Assembly: GCA_023078555.1 (NCBI GenBank)
Contig: CM041196.1
Span: 1,364,001-1,428,000, forward strand
Origin: Ulva prolifera
Taxonomy: Eukaryota > Chlorophyta > Ulvophyceae > Ulvales > Ulvaceae
Direction: 5' to 3'
DNA: 64,000 nt
Position numbers and translations under genes: made by a program. How positions within the stretch are numbered: the stretch's first letter is position 1; each line of letters begins with the position of its first letter. The notes beneath the pieces are model-generated. The model was not told the DNA's origin and did no database searches. It was given only the letters and a program-made list of their open reading frames with translations. Of this stretch, positions 35,001 to 45,702 are shown one piece after another.

Positions 35001-37348
35001 TATGTGATGCCATTCATGCGTGCTGCAAATTCGGGCCGGACACCCATTGCACGCATTTGTGAGTCCACAGGCCATGAGCATCACAGCACAACCTCAACAT
35101 CGTCACTGAATGCTGTTAGAATGGGCGAAGCATATAAAAGGCTGAGCATCTGCTCTAGCTCGAATTATTATCTCGATGGTTAGCTTGAATTTTGCCTGAC
35201 TGGCCGCACGACACCGCCGCGGCGTCTATGACGCCGTCGACGTGGTACACGTGGCGGGCCGCGTGCCCGATCTAGAGGGCAGATCTGCCCGTACGGCAGG
35301 GTCATCCCTGTACGAATCACATATTCGTATACGTGTGTACGCATGATTGATAGACAGAGCATGGAAAACATCGACGAATTGAGAAGGCTCAGGATGACCA
35401 GTGCAGTAAGACCTCTATCCAGTGCGCGACGATGCGGCGCTGTGTCAAGTGTGCATCACACTCACAACGTCAGCGACAAACCCCCTAGGGGGCCACACAG
35501 TTCGTTCAAGTTAAGTTAGCCGTGTTGAGAATTGGTCTGTATCGGTGTTACAGCGGACCAACAATGCGAAGCGTTGCGATAGGGGAACAGCACAACTTGT
35601 GCTTGAAGCACAGCCGCGCACTGCAGTGGCACTTATATATGTTCCACACGTGTGGAACATATATAAGTGCGGAATTAGGCGTGGTGTACAGCAGGCCTAA
35701 TTCCTGTGATATACTGCTCCCTATACAGCATACACACATCTATGTGTCCAGATCCTGCAGGTCTCGGTCTGTCTAGGCCTCTTGTGATAGTCCAGTGGTA
35801 GAGCGGTCTTATCACTGGACTATCACACCTCTCTAGGCCGTGACACATATTAGCTTCCAGATGTTTCTAGAAACATAGCTAGATGCTGAGTCACATGTCA
35901 ACGAGCCACACATGCACACAGCGGCGCTTCGACGCTGTCTTTGCCGTGCGTTTGCGTGTGGCCCGCCGCGACGGAGGAGTTTGGGCAGGCTGGGCTGGAC
36001 TTTGGAGTCACGGGGTAGGGTTGCGGATGGGTGGGGTGGTGTGCAGGGGCTGGGCGGGGTGGTTTATGCTGGGGGAGGCAGGGGCCTTCCCGGGGTGGGG
36101 GTTGTTGGGGTCTTGTTATTTTTTGGCTTCGAAGCCTTGCCAAGTGGCTGCGTGTGCTTTCGGGGCTCTTGTGCCTGGCTGATAGGCGGGGTGCGAGTGG
36201 GCATAGGCATGGGCGTGGGTTTGTGGCTGTGTGGCTGTGGCCGGCGCGGGTGCTGACGGTGTGTGGGTGTGTTGGTGTTTGCTGCGTGTGTTGCGTGGTG
36301 TGCGAGTCCCCTGGTTGTTGCTTGCGGTGCTACCTGCCTTGCTTACTTTGTCCGACAGGCAGGAGTCCTTGCAACACATGCACACAGCGAGCAAGAACAT
36401 AAGCAAAAACATAAGGAGTTAGAGGACCCCTCACACTGCAGGGCCGTGAACATGCGGATCCCTGTGGATAGTTTCTCGCTAATCAAACGTCAACGTTTGA
36501 ACCACGACTCTGATCATCGATAGACCTCAAACTATTTGTGTCGAATCCGACAGCATCAGCCCGTGTGGTACCATAGATGCTGCATCACACAACGTGCAGT
36601 GTGCAAGCATGCATGGCGGACAGATAATAACAAATCCGGCTCTGTGAGTGGATTGGACAGCATGTATAGGAGCGAAACTTTGAATCGCGTGGTTGCAATT
36701 GAGATTTGGGATTCGGCTCCGCTCGGACGTCCGGGCCAAGGCATGGACCAGTAGAACTCGCAGCTGTGATTGCAGCGCCTCATAGTTATCATTGGCGATG
36801 ATAACGCAAAATAACAAACCGCATACTGAGGTGCACTGCTTGGCAAGCGCGCAAGCATCCGAATGCTCAGGATGCACTTCGGCTCACCTGCGACGCCATC
36901 ACAACATGCTGTCACGAACAGACAGTGGTCACATCGGTAATTCAGGGCACATGGACGCATATTCCTGGTAGCATGTGACGATGCAATGCCCATCCGGCCC
37001 TGGCTCCTGCTAGCACTGAAGGAGTCTAGTCACAACGTTCCGCTGACGCTGATCAAGACTGTCCAATATATCGGACGAAACAATTCCTAGAGCTGATTAT
37101 TCTGAATTTGGTGCTTCGACTGCCGCTGTGGACCAGTTGCTACTCGATCAGTAGCAATGCTGAGAATGGCGCTGAAACCCCGACGCATACCTCATCATGT
37201 GAATACAACGCTTCCGTTGTCATGATTCCATACCAACAGCAAATCATAGACGGGAGCATGCCTGTTGCCGTTGTCGGTATCGGATCTGCGCTCCACGGTT
37301 TCGGGACCTTGTCCTGTCGATCCTCGCGTCGATGGCGGCCTCGTTCAT
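29011..37348 (-). CDS. bZIP-family protein, array copy B
   Basis: Five exons: 37262-37348, 33065-33803, about 32080-32732 (3' end unresolved), 31655-31864 and 29011-29670; about 780 residues. The 29-residue exon 1 is MNEAAIDARIDRTRSRNRGA then QIRYRQRQQ; exon 2 starts QEVEALEGRVSDAQ. The GC donor is CAG|GCATGC and the bZIP spacing is exact (heptads L, A, M, L). Other blocks: SYEDLRAAADPAARLVDFSQ, ADVCWFVQTEYQVAEG, TFCQQIPLPVLYRLLESYHA, LSAPRIVMNMSFYGTHVLSR and CLYRQLKFTEDDHSRLVAHL, with C-terminal LPEYQWFEGTVEVAG. No internal stop was found in the exons I could frame. Intron 1 is unusually long (about 3.4 kb) and contains repeat and palindrome-rich DNA. Function is inferred only from the bZIP. 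Confidence 0.8.
29960..30180 (+). repeat. dispersed repeat (CGCTGGGC/GCCCAGCG family), copy 3
   Basis: Begins ACGCTGGGAACGTCTATGGA, has AGCGCCCAGCGCATGCCCAT and ends GAGAACACCCTATAGG. It matches both ends of the copy at 26,795-27,035, with a more diverged centre. It lies just upstream of exon 5 of copy B, in intron 4. Confidence 0.7.
31098..31148 (-). repeat. dispersed repeat (KRxNGRxQT family)
   Basis: Read on the minus strand: TACAAAAGAGTGAATGGAAG and on to ACAAACACCAAAATG, encoding YKRVNGRRQTPK if translated. Related copies are at 45,644-45,702, 55,968-56,012 and 56,274-56,336. It lies in intron 4 of copy B. Confidence 0.65.
33914..33950 (+). repeat. short dispersed element (GTTACAAGG...GGTAGCACCGC), forward, in intron 1 of copy B
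   Basis: GCTACAAGGGCAAAGCCAG followed by AAAGGCAGGTAGCACCGC. It is followed by about 400 bases of C/A-rich DNA. An inverted copy lies at 36,321-36,376 in the same intron. Confidence 0.65.
35277..35876. repeat. cluster of perfect palindromes and hairpins in intron 1 of copy B
   Basis: Five inverted repeats lie within 600 bases: a 14-bp palindrome at 35277-35290; a perfect 42-bp palindrome at 35629-35670; 10-bp arms at 35671-35680 and 35695-35704; 15-bp arms at 35783-35797 and 35813-35827 (TGTGATAGTCCAGTG, 15-base loop); and a 16-bp palindrome ATGTTTCTAGAAACAT at 35861-35876. No open frame of note overlaps them. Confidence 0.95.
36321..36376 (-). repeat. short dispersed element (GTTACAAGG...GGTAGCACCGC), inverted, in intron 1 of copy B
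   Basis: Reverse complement: GTTGCAAGGACTCCTGCCTG, then AAGGCAGGTAGCACCGCAAG. On its downstream side (to the left) the plus strand is strongly G/T-rich from about 35,980. Confidence 0.65.
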
Positions 37349-38825
37349 ACCGACTTCCTGGCTGTGGACAAGTGCACAGGCTCAACAAAGCATGTGATAA
37401 TCTTACTCGCTGCAGCAGCGGTTAACAGCAGTTTGCACTAATTGAGGGACGGCATGGTGTGAACTCTATCCCAATTGGCTGATGAAGTGATTGTGTATGA
37501 TCACAGCTGACACAGTATCTGAGATATGTCGCAGAGATAGTTCGCCGACTGCTCCCACATCACTAGTTCGCAGCGTTTCTCGGCTGTGAGAGGAGCGCTT
37601 CCCGGCGTAAAGAGAAAGAAAAGCTCCCTCGTTTTCCTGTGGCTGTTTAATGCTCGTGGATACAGATTGAACGAGAATGCGTCAGGGAGGGTGGCGTTCG
37701 AGCCTCATGTGTGCGAGAGTGACATACCAGCGGACCATCATCATCGAATGCTCTTGCGCTAGCACTGTCCACGGTCTACCCTCCAGAGTTCCCTGAAGGT
37801 GGCTTCATGCAACGTCGGGCTCATTGGGGCATGTCGTATTAGGACCGTGCAAACTTCGGCCACATGCCGACGGGCTTCAACAGCTGGAAATGCTCTTCAG
37901 ATAATCGTACGCAACTCAAAAGGCTGTCTTTCCGGAGCAAGGCGGTCACGCAAGGCGGATTAGTTCCCACACAGCGTTCATAGTGCACACGTGTAACCTA
38001 GCAGCGAACTCGCGCACGGCCACCAGCCTCTTTCACTACTAGGAACAACGACACATAAATATACAATTAATGGACAAGATGACTCCAATGCAGCACATCG
38101 TATGCGGTCTCTCTATCTCTGCGGGTCAACCACGGGAAGGCCCAGCTGCCCGCCTGAAAGGCTCAGCTCGAGCCTGAAGTGAAAAAAAATGCGCAGAGGC
38201 TTCCAAGGCCACTCTTCAATGTATCCTACATGTATTGATGTATGCGGCCTGCACGACAGAAGGTGTCGAGCACGTCGTCTTGGATACTACAGCGACCTTC
38301 CAATGGAACGTGTTCACTGTCTGGCTGCAGGCTTGTCTCTCCTGGCCACTGGTAGTTGTAGCTACACAATCAGGGCTAGGCAGTTTATAATCTGCATGCC
38401 CGACACATACTTATGTTCCCACCAGATACTTGACTTTCTACACTACAAATCGGAATCATTATCTCCTGAGCTGAGGGGGACACAAGCCCTGGTACACCGT
38501 CCTCAGACCATTGAATCATGCGCATTGCCGTCTGAAATCCAGCCTGGAAGCAGCTCACTGCTACTACCTCTATATACTGCACCGTGACCGGTGCCACAGC
38601 GCACCACTCCATCATTCCCAACTGCAGCTCAACCACATGACGGACACCCGGCATCATGATGTTGTTGATGCCTGCACAGCCGCACATCAGGACGTCAGGG
38701 CCATATCAGCCTTGACGTAACGCAGGTAGCTATAGGGCGTTGAGAGTTTGGCCTGGCTGGCCACAGGGCCCGTTCGCGGGCGCGGTCCTGCCACCCGCCT
38801 CCACTGCCGCACCCTCAGACCACTG
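37349..38825. other. spacer between array copies B and C
   Basis: Contains the region upstream of copy B exon 1. Conserved coding-like frames were not found; the longest open frame (38189-38587, +) has no recognisable motif. Confidence 0.5.
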
Positions 38826-41051
38826 CTATGCCGGCATCTGCTGCGGCGGCTGCTGCTTGACGAGCACAGCATTGGACAGCGACGCGAGGTCACGCCACCG
38901 CTGCTGCGCCGTTGCAAGCTGGCACATCTTTATCGTGTCGGCCTGTGCCGCGCGGCAGAAGATGTGCGCCGACCACATGTGCGCGATCTGCAGCGGCCGC
39001 AGCAGCACGCCCGGCTGCATCTGCAGCTCCTTCGTTTCGCGCCGCACCCGGCCGTGCGCCTCGTGCACCTCCCTCAGCCCCAGCAGCCCCCGCTCCGCCG
39101 CCGCGGTCGCCTTCGCGCATGCCCCCAGCATGCATGGCCCGCAGCCCCACTTGGCCTCCCCCACAACCTCACCAGCGCCTGCACCGCAGCAGGCACGTGC
39201 ATGTGGCTCATGCACTGTGCCGTTGAGTAGCGCGGGGTCCCCGGCCGCGGTGGCACTGATGCGGGCCACGACCGCCGGAGGGATGTCGGCAGTCTGGGGC
39301 AGGAGGTCAAGGGTGGCTAGGGCGGCGCGGAAGGGCACGTCGAGCGCCATGCTGTGCTGCTTCCACGCCCGCAGGTGCGCGACCAGCCGGATCCGGTCAT
39401 CCTCGGTGAACTGCAGCTTTCGGTACAGGTGCACGTGGAAGCTGTCAATCTGCAGCAACGCACCCACACATGTTGCAGCTGCGTGGAGCATGCCATCGCA
39501 CTGCCCTTCAGAATTGCCGATGACACACGTTGCAACTGTTGCGACAACATGCCAGCGCACTGCTTTTCAAAACTACCAGTGAGGCTACTGTTTTGAACAC
39601 GCTCGTGGCCACTGCATAACATGGACTTGCACCGCCAGGGTGCTGCGGGCATCAGCGGCCCCAACCCGAATGAATCGGCGTCTACACCGCTGCAGCTGCA
39701 TCCTGTTCACCTACACAGAACGGATGGATGCGACACCAGGTAGACGCCCCCAACACAGAACCCCCTTGACAAGCAGCTGACATACCCGCACACACACAAT
39801 TCCCCAATGGAAGTGACCATGTAATTATGCAAACATACATGCAATGGCTCGATGCCCGGCCTCTGTCCTTTGTAACAACATACATGCATACATACTCACA
39901 GTCAGGCACACTCACGGAGGAATCAGATAAGGAGGGTCCCGGGCCAGTTCCTCCTGCTGTGCCATAGCTCCAAGGGGCAGGACGCCCTCCGTAATGCATG
40001 GCGATACATGCATGGTGTCTAGAGGGGCATGAGCACCTCATCGTCCAGGCGAGAGAGCACGTGCGTGCTGTAGAAGCTCATATTCATCACGATTCTCGGC
40101 GCCGAGAGCAGCGTCCGGTGGTGCAGCAGCGCACAGGCCGCGACGGCGACGTGGGCATACTCCTCCAGATTCTGCTCCGGGTCGCGCTCACCCCCCGCGA
40201 GGGGCCCGGCAGGGCCCTGCGCCTCCTGTAGCCACTCCCCCACCACCTCAGCCTACGCTGTGAGCACCTCGCGCCGTCAACAGGGTACAGCGAGTGAGGG
40301 CTGACAACACACAGGCAGGCACCAACTGGCATGAACAGCGGGGTGGCCTTTCACAATATCTGCAGAGGACGGGGCATGCATCCATACATGCAGAGCAACA
40401 GCACACCAGCCGCCGAAGCACATGCATGTCGGTCATGGTGTTGAGCACGGCCACAAACACCCTCACGAGGCCGCGGGCTGCTGCTGTCACGCGGGCCATG
40501 AACGCCCGGGCACATTCCCTGCTGCGCACGTGCGCGCTGAGCGGCACCGCATTGCCGTCGGGCTTCCACCGCGCGGCGCTGAACCCGGACTGCATGCGTG
40601 CGAGCACCGCATGGTACGACTCCAGCAGCCGGTACAGCACGGGCAGCGGGAGCTGCGCGCAGAAGGTGCGCAGCAGCCGCTGCAGGATCGTGCGAACAGC
40701 TGTTGCGGCGTCGAACGTCTGGTCGACGCCGACGCGGACGCAGCCTGACCACTCGGGCTCTCCCGCCTCGGGTGCGCTATGTGCTGTGCCGGCCGGAGGG
40801 CCCTCATCCTCCGATTCAGAGCCACGCGCGGGGCCAGCGCTGGCGGGTGCCTTGGAGGGGGTGCCAGCCTGCGCGGAGGCAGTGGGAGGCTGCGGTCGCG
40901 CCCGGGCTGCTTTCGTCGGCTGCGCATCCTCCGCAGGATCTCCTCCCTGGAAGAGCTCTGCATGTTGACAGTGGTGACCTCAGCATCCGTAGCGGCCAAC
41001 CGCGTTCCTGGTGTCGAGACAGCTGAATCAGCATACCATCAGAGCTAGAAT

Positions 41052-41089
<38 letters not shown>

Positions 41090-44000
41090 CATGTGTAGGC
41101 AGGTTCTTGCCAGAGCCGGCACATGGGGAGGCACGGGTCGATTCTGTGGGGATGCGCCACAGCAGGCGCCCCACAGCAGGCCTGAGAGGCGCTCAGCGCG
41201 GCTTTGATCGGCAACATCGAGTTTACAGCACTGACCTCCTTCCACCCTGTGCAGTGATAAACAAGACTTGCCGAACCACCCCTGCCTCACTCATGGCCGC
41301 ATCGTTCCTTGCGGACCATGCTCCGCTGCCGGGAGATCTGGCCAAAGGATGGTCTTCATGAATTCGTCAGGACTGTGTCCTCAAGGGACGCGAGCACAGC
41401 AGTACCCTAAGCACCGAGGTATCACCCTAGCAACACTGGCTGAATGATGGAAGCAGCCGCGATGGTGAGCGCGGTGCTACGTCGCCATCAAGGACAAGCA
41501 ATGAAGTGAGTCAGGGGACACCGCGTCAAGGACTGCCAAGTGCAGGTGTTACAGCATGGGGTCGGCAGCACACCGGAATCTTTGTGCGAAGCCGCGGCCG
41601 TGATCAGCGTCATCTCCAGCCTCGAGACCAAGTAGTGCAGCACAAAGGACGCGAGACACTCCGGAGAGCTGAGCGTCGCCGACACCGAGACGGCCGTGCC
41701 CGCCGCCGCCTCGTACACCGTCTGCACGAACCAGCAGACGTCTGCGCTCGGGAGCTGCAGCTGCGCAGCCTTGCGCGCGCACACGCGCTCGGCGAGGTCC
41801 GCCAGCGCGTGCTGCGAGAAGTCGACGAGCCGCGCGGCCGGGTCTGCCGCAGCGCGCAGGTCCTCGTACGAGATCCCGGTGGAGCTGCGGAACGCGGCGA
41901 TCTGGCGCGGGGGCTGGTACAGCGGCGCCCGCAGCACGCGGGGGCAGCGCTTCGTCTGGACCAGGGACCATGCGCCGCCCGCTATACTGGAGCGGATCCT
42001 GGCGCTGGTGTTGCTGGCGTGGCCAGAGGGGTGGCTGTGTACGGGATCTGCGCCGGTGCCGTGGTCCAGACCCGAACTTATCGGGATGTATGTGCCGGAT
42101 GTGAGCGGGTCCAGAGGGGGACCACCCGGCGTGTGAGCTGTTGACGCGGCGTGGTTTGGCTGCTGGGCCCTCTCCGTGGCTAGAGCGGCCGCAGCGTCCG
42201 CGGCACGCGTAGATCTCAATACGCGCTGTCGCTGCAGCTCTGCGTGGCGGTCGTAGGCTGCAGCAATGGCCTTGTCCACGTGCCGGCATTTCTGTTCGAG
42301 CGCCTCGCGCTCTTCCTGTGGAAACACAGAATAGTTCAGTTTGCCGGGACCATCCGGCGCATGCATCACGAGGAGGTGCGATGCGACCGAGAGCAGCGTC
42401 AGTCAACACATGCCGCCGCTCCCAGGTGGGACTGACGCGACCACAATCAAATGCACCTGTAGCCGCAGCACGGCCGCGGTGATCCGGGAGACATCGTAAC
42501 TTATGAAGCCGTATATATCGTACATGATGTACCTGCTGAACATGGATAATGCTGAGACTGCCCGCGCTTGACATGCAGAAGGGGCAGGGGTGGACGAACG
42601 TTTGAGCCTGCATGATGCTGGGTTTGCAGGAACTCCAAGACCTAAAATCAGGCCAAATTGGGCGTCGCGCCTCGCCCAGCTGGGGAGATATCCTACAGAC
42701 CTCCGAGTCAGCACCCGCAGGGACTGGGCCAGTGACCAGCGGAAACAATTACCAGGCATCACGATCATATTTGTGCATGTGGTACACCGCCGCTGGGAGA
42801 AGACCGTGACGTTGTGACAGTAGTGTCTTTCAGGGGTCTGAAGCCCGGCCTCTGGGGCAGCTCTAGAGTGTGTCTTGCAACCAAGGCATCCCATTGACAA
42901 AGCAGCAGTCACAAGATGATGTACTGATAGTCACCTTCATCAGATGCAACATGCGATCTCATGGACGTGTGCAACATACAGGTGATGGCTGCTGTCATCG
43001 ACTTTCAGAGCATTGACGACTCAGGATAATCGGATCGGACAAACAACGTGACTCGACGAGCCTGCTTCGGCGAGACGCTTGCCAGACTTGTGACAACTGT
43101 TCGCAGACAGTGTGTTACAAGGACAAAGGCAGCAAGTCGGGCAGCACCGCGAAAGGAGCAAGCAGACGAAGCAAACACCAAGACACCCACGAACATCTCA
43201 CCCATCACCGGCGCAGCAAGCGACACAGATCCGCAGACCGCCAAGCACACACCCACACACCAGCACACAGGCCTGAGCGGCGAGCCGGCCTGAGCGGCGA
43301 GCCGCCCGCGGCGTCCTCGTCGCTCTCTCGCGGGCCGGGCGCCGTCCGAGGCTCGGACGCGCTGGTAGGCGGCGTGTGCTGCCGCGGCCGTGTGCCCCGG
43401 CCCCCGAACACGGCGCGCCTCGGGCGTGCTCCGTTCCGGGTGGGTCCGCGGATGGGGGCGCCCCCGTGTGTGTTGTTCCGGCGCCCGGGGCTGGCCTGAT
43501 CGGGGCGTTGGGGCGGGGGTCCTGGGGGCCCCCGGCGGCTTCCGTGTGGGGCCGGCGCCGGCCAGGCCGCTGCGTGGGGCTGCTGCTGCCGCGCGGGCGG
43601 CGGGGTCGTGTAGCGTGTTGGCGTGTGGGTGTGTGTGTTGGGGGTCGGGTCTGGGCCGCGTGCGGGTGCGTGGGTGCGTGGGTCGGGTGTCAGTGAGTGG
43701 TTCGTGTGGTAGTGTGTGGGAGCGTGGGGGTGTGTGTGTGCTCGTTGTGCCTTGGCGTTGGCTGTGGCTCTCCTGCTGCGTGCGCATTGCGTTTCTTATG
43801 CTCTCCCTTTTGGTCCTGGCGGTGCTACCTGCCCCTCCAGCTTTTTCCTTTGTAACACACCAGCACACACACGCACAGACCCACACACCCACAAACCCAA
43901 ACCCACACACGCGCACGCACAAACCCGCAGACAGTGTGTACCACGCAGGATGGCAACGCGTGGCATGGACATCCGAGCAACAGCACACTTTTCAGGTGCG

Positions 44001-44808
44001 TCCCGACGACGTGACATCGATATCTATGACCCTTCGCGCTGTGTCGCTTTAGCAAGTGTTACCAAAAAGTGAACGAAAGCCGACAAATTCCACAAAATAA
44101 TCGCATTAGCAAGTGGGTTTCGTGGACGACGAGCTCCGGCTCCCAATTACAAAAGAGTGGACGACGAGCTCCGAGGGAGTCCGGCAAGACGGCATGCATC
44201 TCGAAACACCATCGGCAGCCACACTCGATCCGAAGACGTAAGGGGGCTGAAAACCACCAGAGTAACAGTTCTGTTTTGACAGCTTAGCGCCGTACAGCGC
44301 GTTTGTGTGTCCGCTTTGCCACCGAAGGAGAAAGCATATCGATAGGGCACAGCGACGCGTGAGGCTCTAGAGTCTAGACCCCCAGATCTGGGGATGCCTT
44401 GCGCGAGCTCGAACGGCAGCAGACACACACAGTGCAGTCAGATACGCGCATGCGGGACAGCATCTGAAAGTAGATGATATCGAACTCGCAGCCGTGCACC
44501 TGCTGTTTCGTACACTTTTGGAGCGGCTTGTGCAGACTCGACCAAGCGGCGATCGCGGCTGGCGCACAAGGCATCCCCAGAGCCTGAAACAGGACAGAGC
44601 GCGAGCGACAACAAAGAAACGGCCGCAAATGGTCAGAATCAGACTGATGGCATCCAATTTGGCGCTCTCGATCACAGACATTGTGAAAAACTGCCAGCTG
44701 CAGTGACTGCTGAGAGCGTGCCTGCGCGCGCCGTCGAAAACGGAGCTGCGCGGCGCGATTTCTGGCTCGAGTCCTCTCGAATCTGGCATCAATTTCCTTC
44801 TGCTCCAT
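38826..44808 (-). CDS. bZIP-family protein, array copy C, 3' truncated by a stop
   Basis: Five exons: 44722-44808, 41574-42315, about 40370-40957 (3' end unresolved), 40037-40246 and 38826-39449; about 750 residues. Exon 1 is 29 residues ending RNRAAQLRFRRRAQ; exon 2 begins EEREALEQKCRHVDKA. The GC donor is CAG|GCACGC; heptads are L, V, A, L in exact bZIP register. Later blocks: SYEDLRAAADPAARLVDFSQ, TFCAQLPLPVLYRLLESYHA, LSAPRIVMNMSFYSTHVLSR and HLYRKLQFTEDDRIRLVAHL. Compared with copy B, the C-terminal LPEYQWFEG has become MPA-stop-QWSEG, so translation ends about 12 residues earlier although the similar sequence continues past the stop. ATG 44808 is preferred because it matches the B and D starts; an in-frame ATG exists at 44901. 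Confidence 0.78.
39860..39882 (-). repeat. short dispersed element, inverted, partial
   Basis: Reverse complement begins GTTGTTACAAAGGACAGAGG. The flank GGCTCG.TGCCCGGCCTCTG is shared with the copy at 51,731-51,772. It lies in intron 4 of copy C. Confidence 0.5.
41053..41088 (+). repeat. poly(G) run of 36 in intron 2 of copy C
   Basis: Thirty-six consecutive G on the plus strand (C on the coding strand) between exons 3 and 2 of copy C. This is the longest homopolymer in the window. Confidence 0.97.
43108..43150 (+). repeat. short dispersed element, forward, in intron 1 of copy C
   Basis: TGTTACAAGGACAAAGGCAG followed by TCGGGCAGCACCGCGAAAGG; C/A-rich DNA follows. An inverted partner is at 43,790-43,860. 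Confidence 0.7.
43790..43860 (-). repeat. short dispersed element, inverted, in intron 1 of copy C
   Basis: Reverse complement: GTTACAAAGGAAAAAGCTGG, GGCAGGTAGCACCGCCAGG, ACCAAAAGGGAGAGCA. It is nearly the same over about 65 bases as the copy at 47,081-47,150. The plus strand left of it (43,400-43,790) is G/T-rich. Confidence 0.8.
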
Positions 44809-45420
44809 GGTGATGTGTTTTTCAGGAGGTGCGAATGACTGCCATGCCCTGGTGGTGGCGGAGAGCTCGAGCTGCTGCCGCATTCGCTGCGACCTTGGCA
44901 TGCCTCATTCTACAGAACGCAGACATGGCGGATGTGTCACATTCTGGGAGTCAGCTGGTGCAAGAGAACAACTATGTAATGTAAGTTTCCAAGTACGCTA
45001 TCGCGGCTGAAGCGCTTTTGCGCTGACTGCTCGTGCCAACTCCACACGCCCATCGCAACAGTTGCCAATTGTCGATACTTTTGTGATATATCATAAACAT
45101 CAACTCTTGAATCCGGGAAAGCGGACTTGGAACATGACTGCGTGGCTATCGGAATCGCGCCTTGCTCGCGCATCAGAATGAGTGCGCTATGTGAGACTGC
45201 GCGATAATGACGGAGGGCATGTATATGCATGATGCCTCCAAGCAGAACGGGTACCGCAACCAAGCTTGGCCATGTAGAATGTGAGACTGCCTGGTCTTAT
45301 AGTCTGCCAGAACGTCACTGACAGGATCTATCTCGAGATAGGGGTCGGGCCGCCGGACTATCGTCATCCCCGGGGACGGGCATAGTCGACTGATCAGGCC
45401 AACTTGATTGAATCTGTACA

Positions 45421-45480
45421 ACGTTCGACACTGCAGCTGAACGTTCGACACTGCAGCTGAACGTTCGACACTGCAGCTGT
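45421..45480 (+). repeat. three perfect tandem copies of a 20-bp unit
   Basis: The unit is ACGTTCGACACTGCAGCTGA; the final base of the third copy differs. The palindromic word CCCCGGGG lies on both sides, at about 45,369 and 45,481. Confidence 0.97.
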
Positions 45481-45643
45481 CCCCGGGGACCGCTATAGCT
45501 ACCTAGCATGCCATGGCATTGTTCGTGCAAGCTTTCCGACTGGACATCGATGCTCTTTGAGTTGATGCTGTATTGCATGAAAATCACGGACCGGCATAAG
45601 ATGTTTCGGCGCCGGCCTTGTACACATGTGTTGAAGTTGATTC

Positions 45644-45702
45644 GGATGAGATTCGGTTTCAGTGTTTGTTTTCTCCCGTTCGCTCTTTTGTAATACATGT
45701 TT
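45644..45702 (-). repeat. dispersed repeat (KRxNGRxQT family)
   Basis: Minus-strand reading TACAAAAGAGCGAACGGGAG, then AAACCGAATCTCATCCGAAT; if translated, YKRANGRKQTLKPNLIRI. It is almost identical to 56,274-56,336. Confidence 0.85.

Noticed and set aside
43005-43988. 327-codon minus-strand open frame rich in Thr, Pro, Arg and His.
   Set aside because: It lies in intron 1 of copy C across the repeat element and simple CA/GT tracts; its composition is that of the repeat, with no domain.
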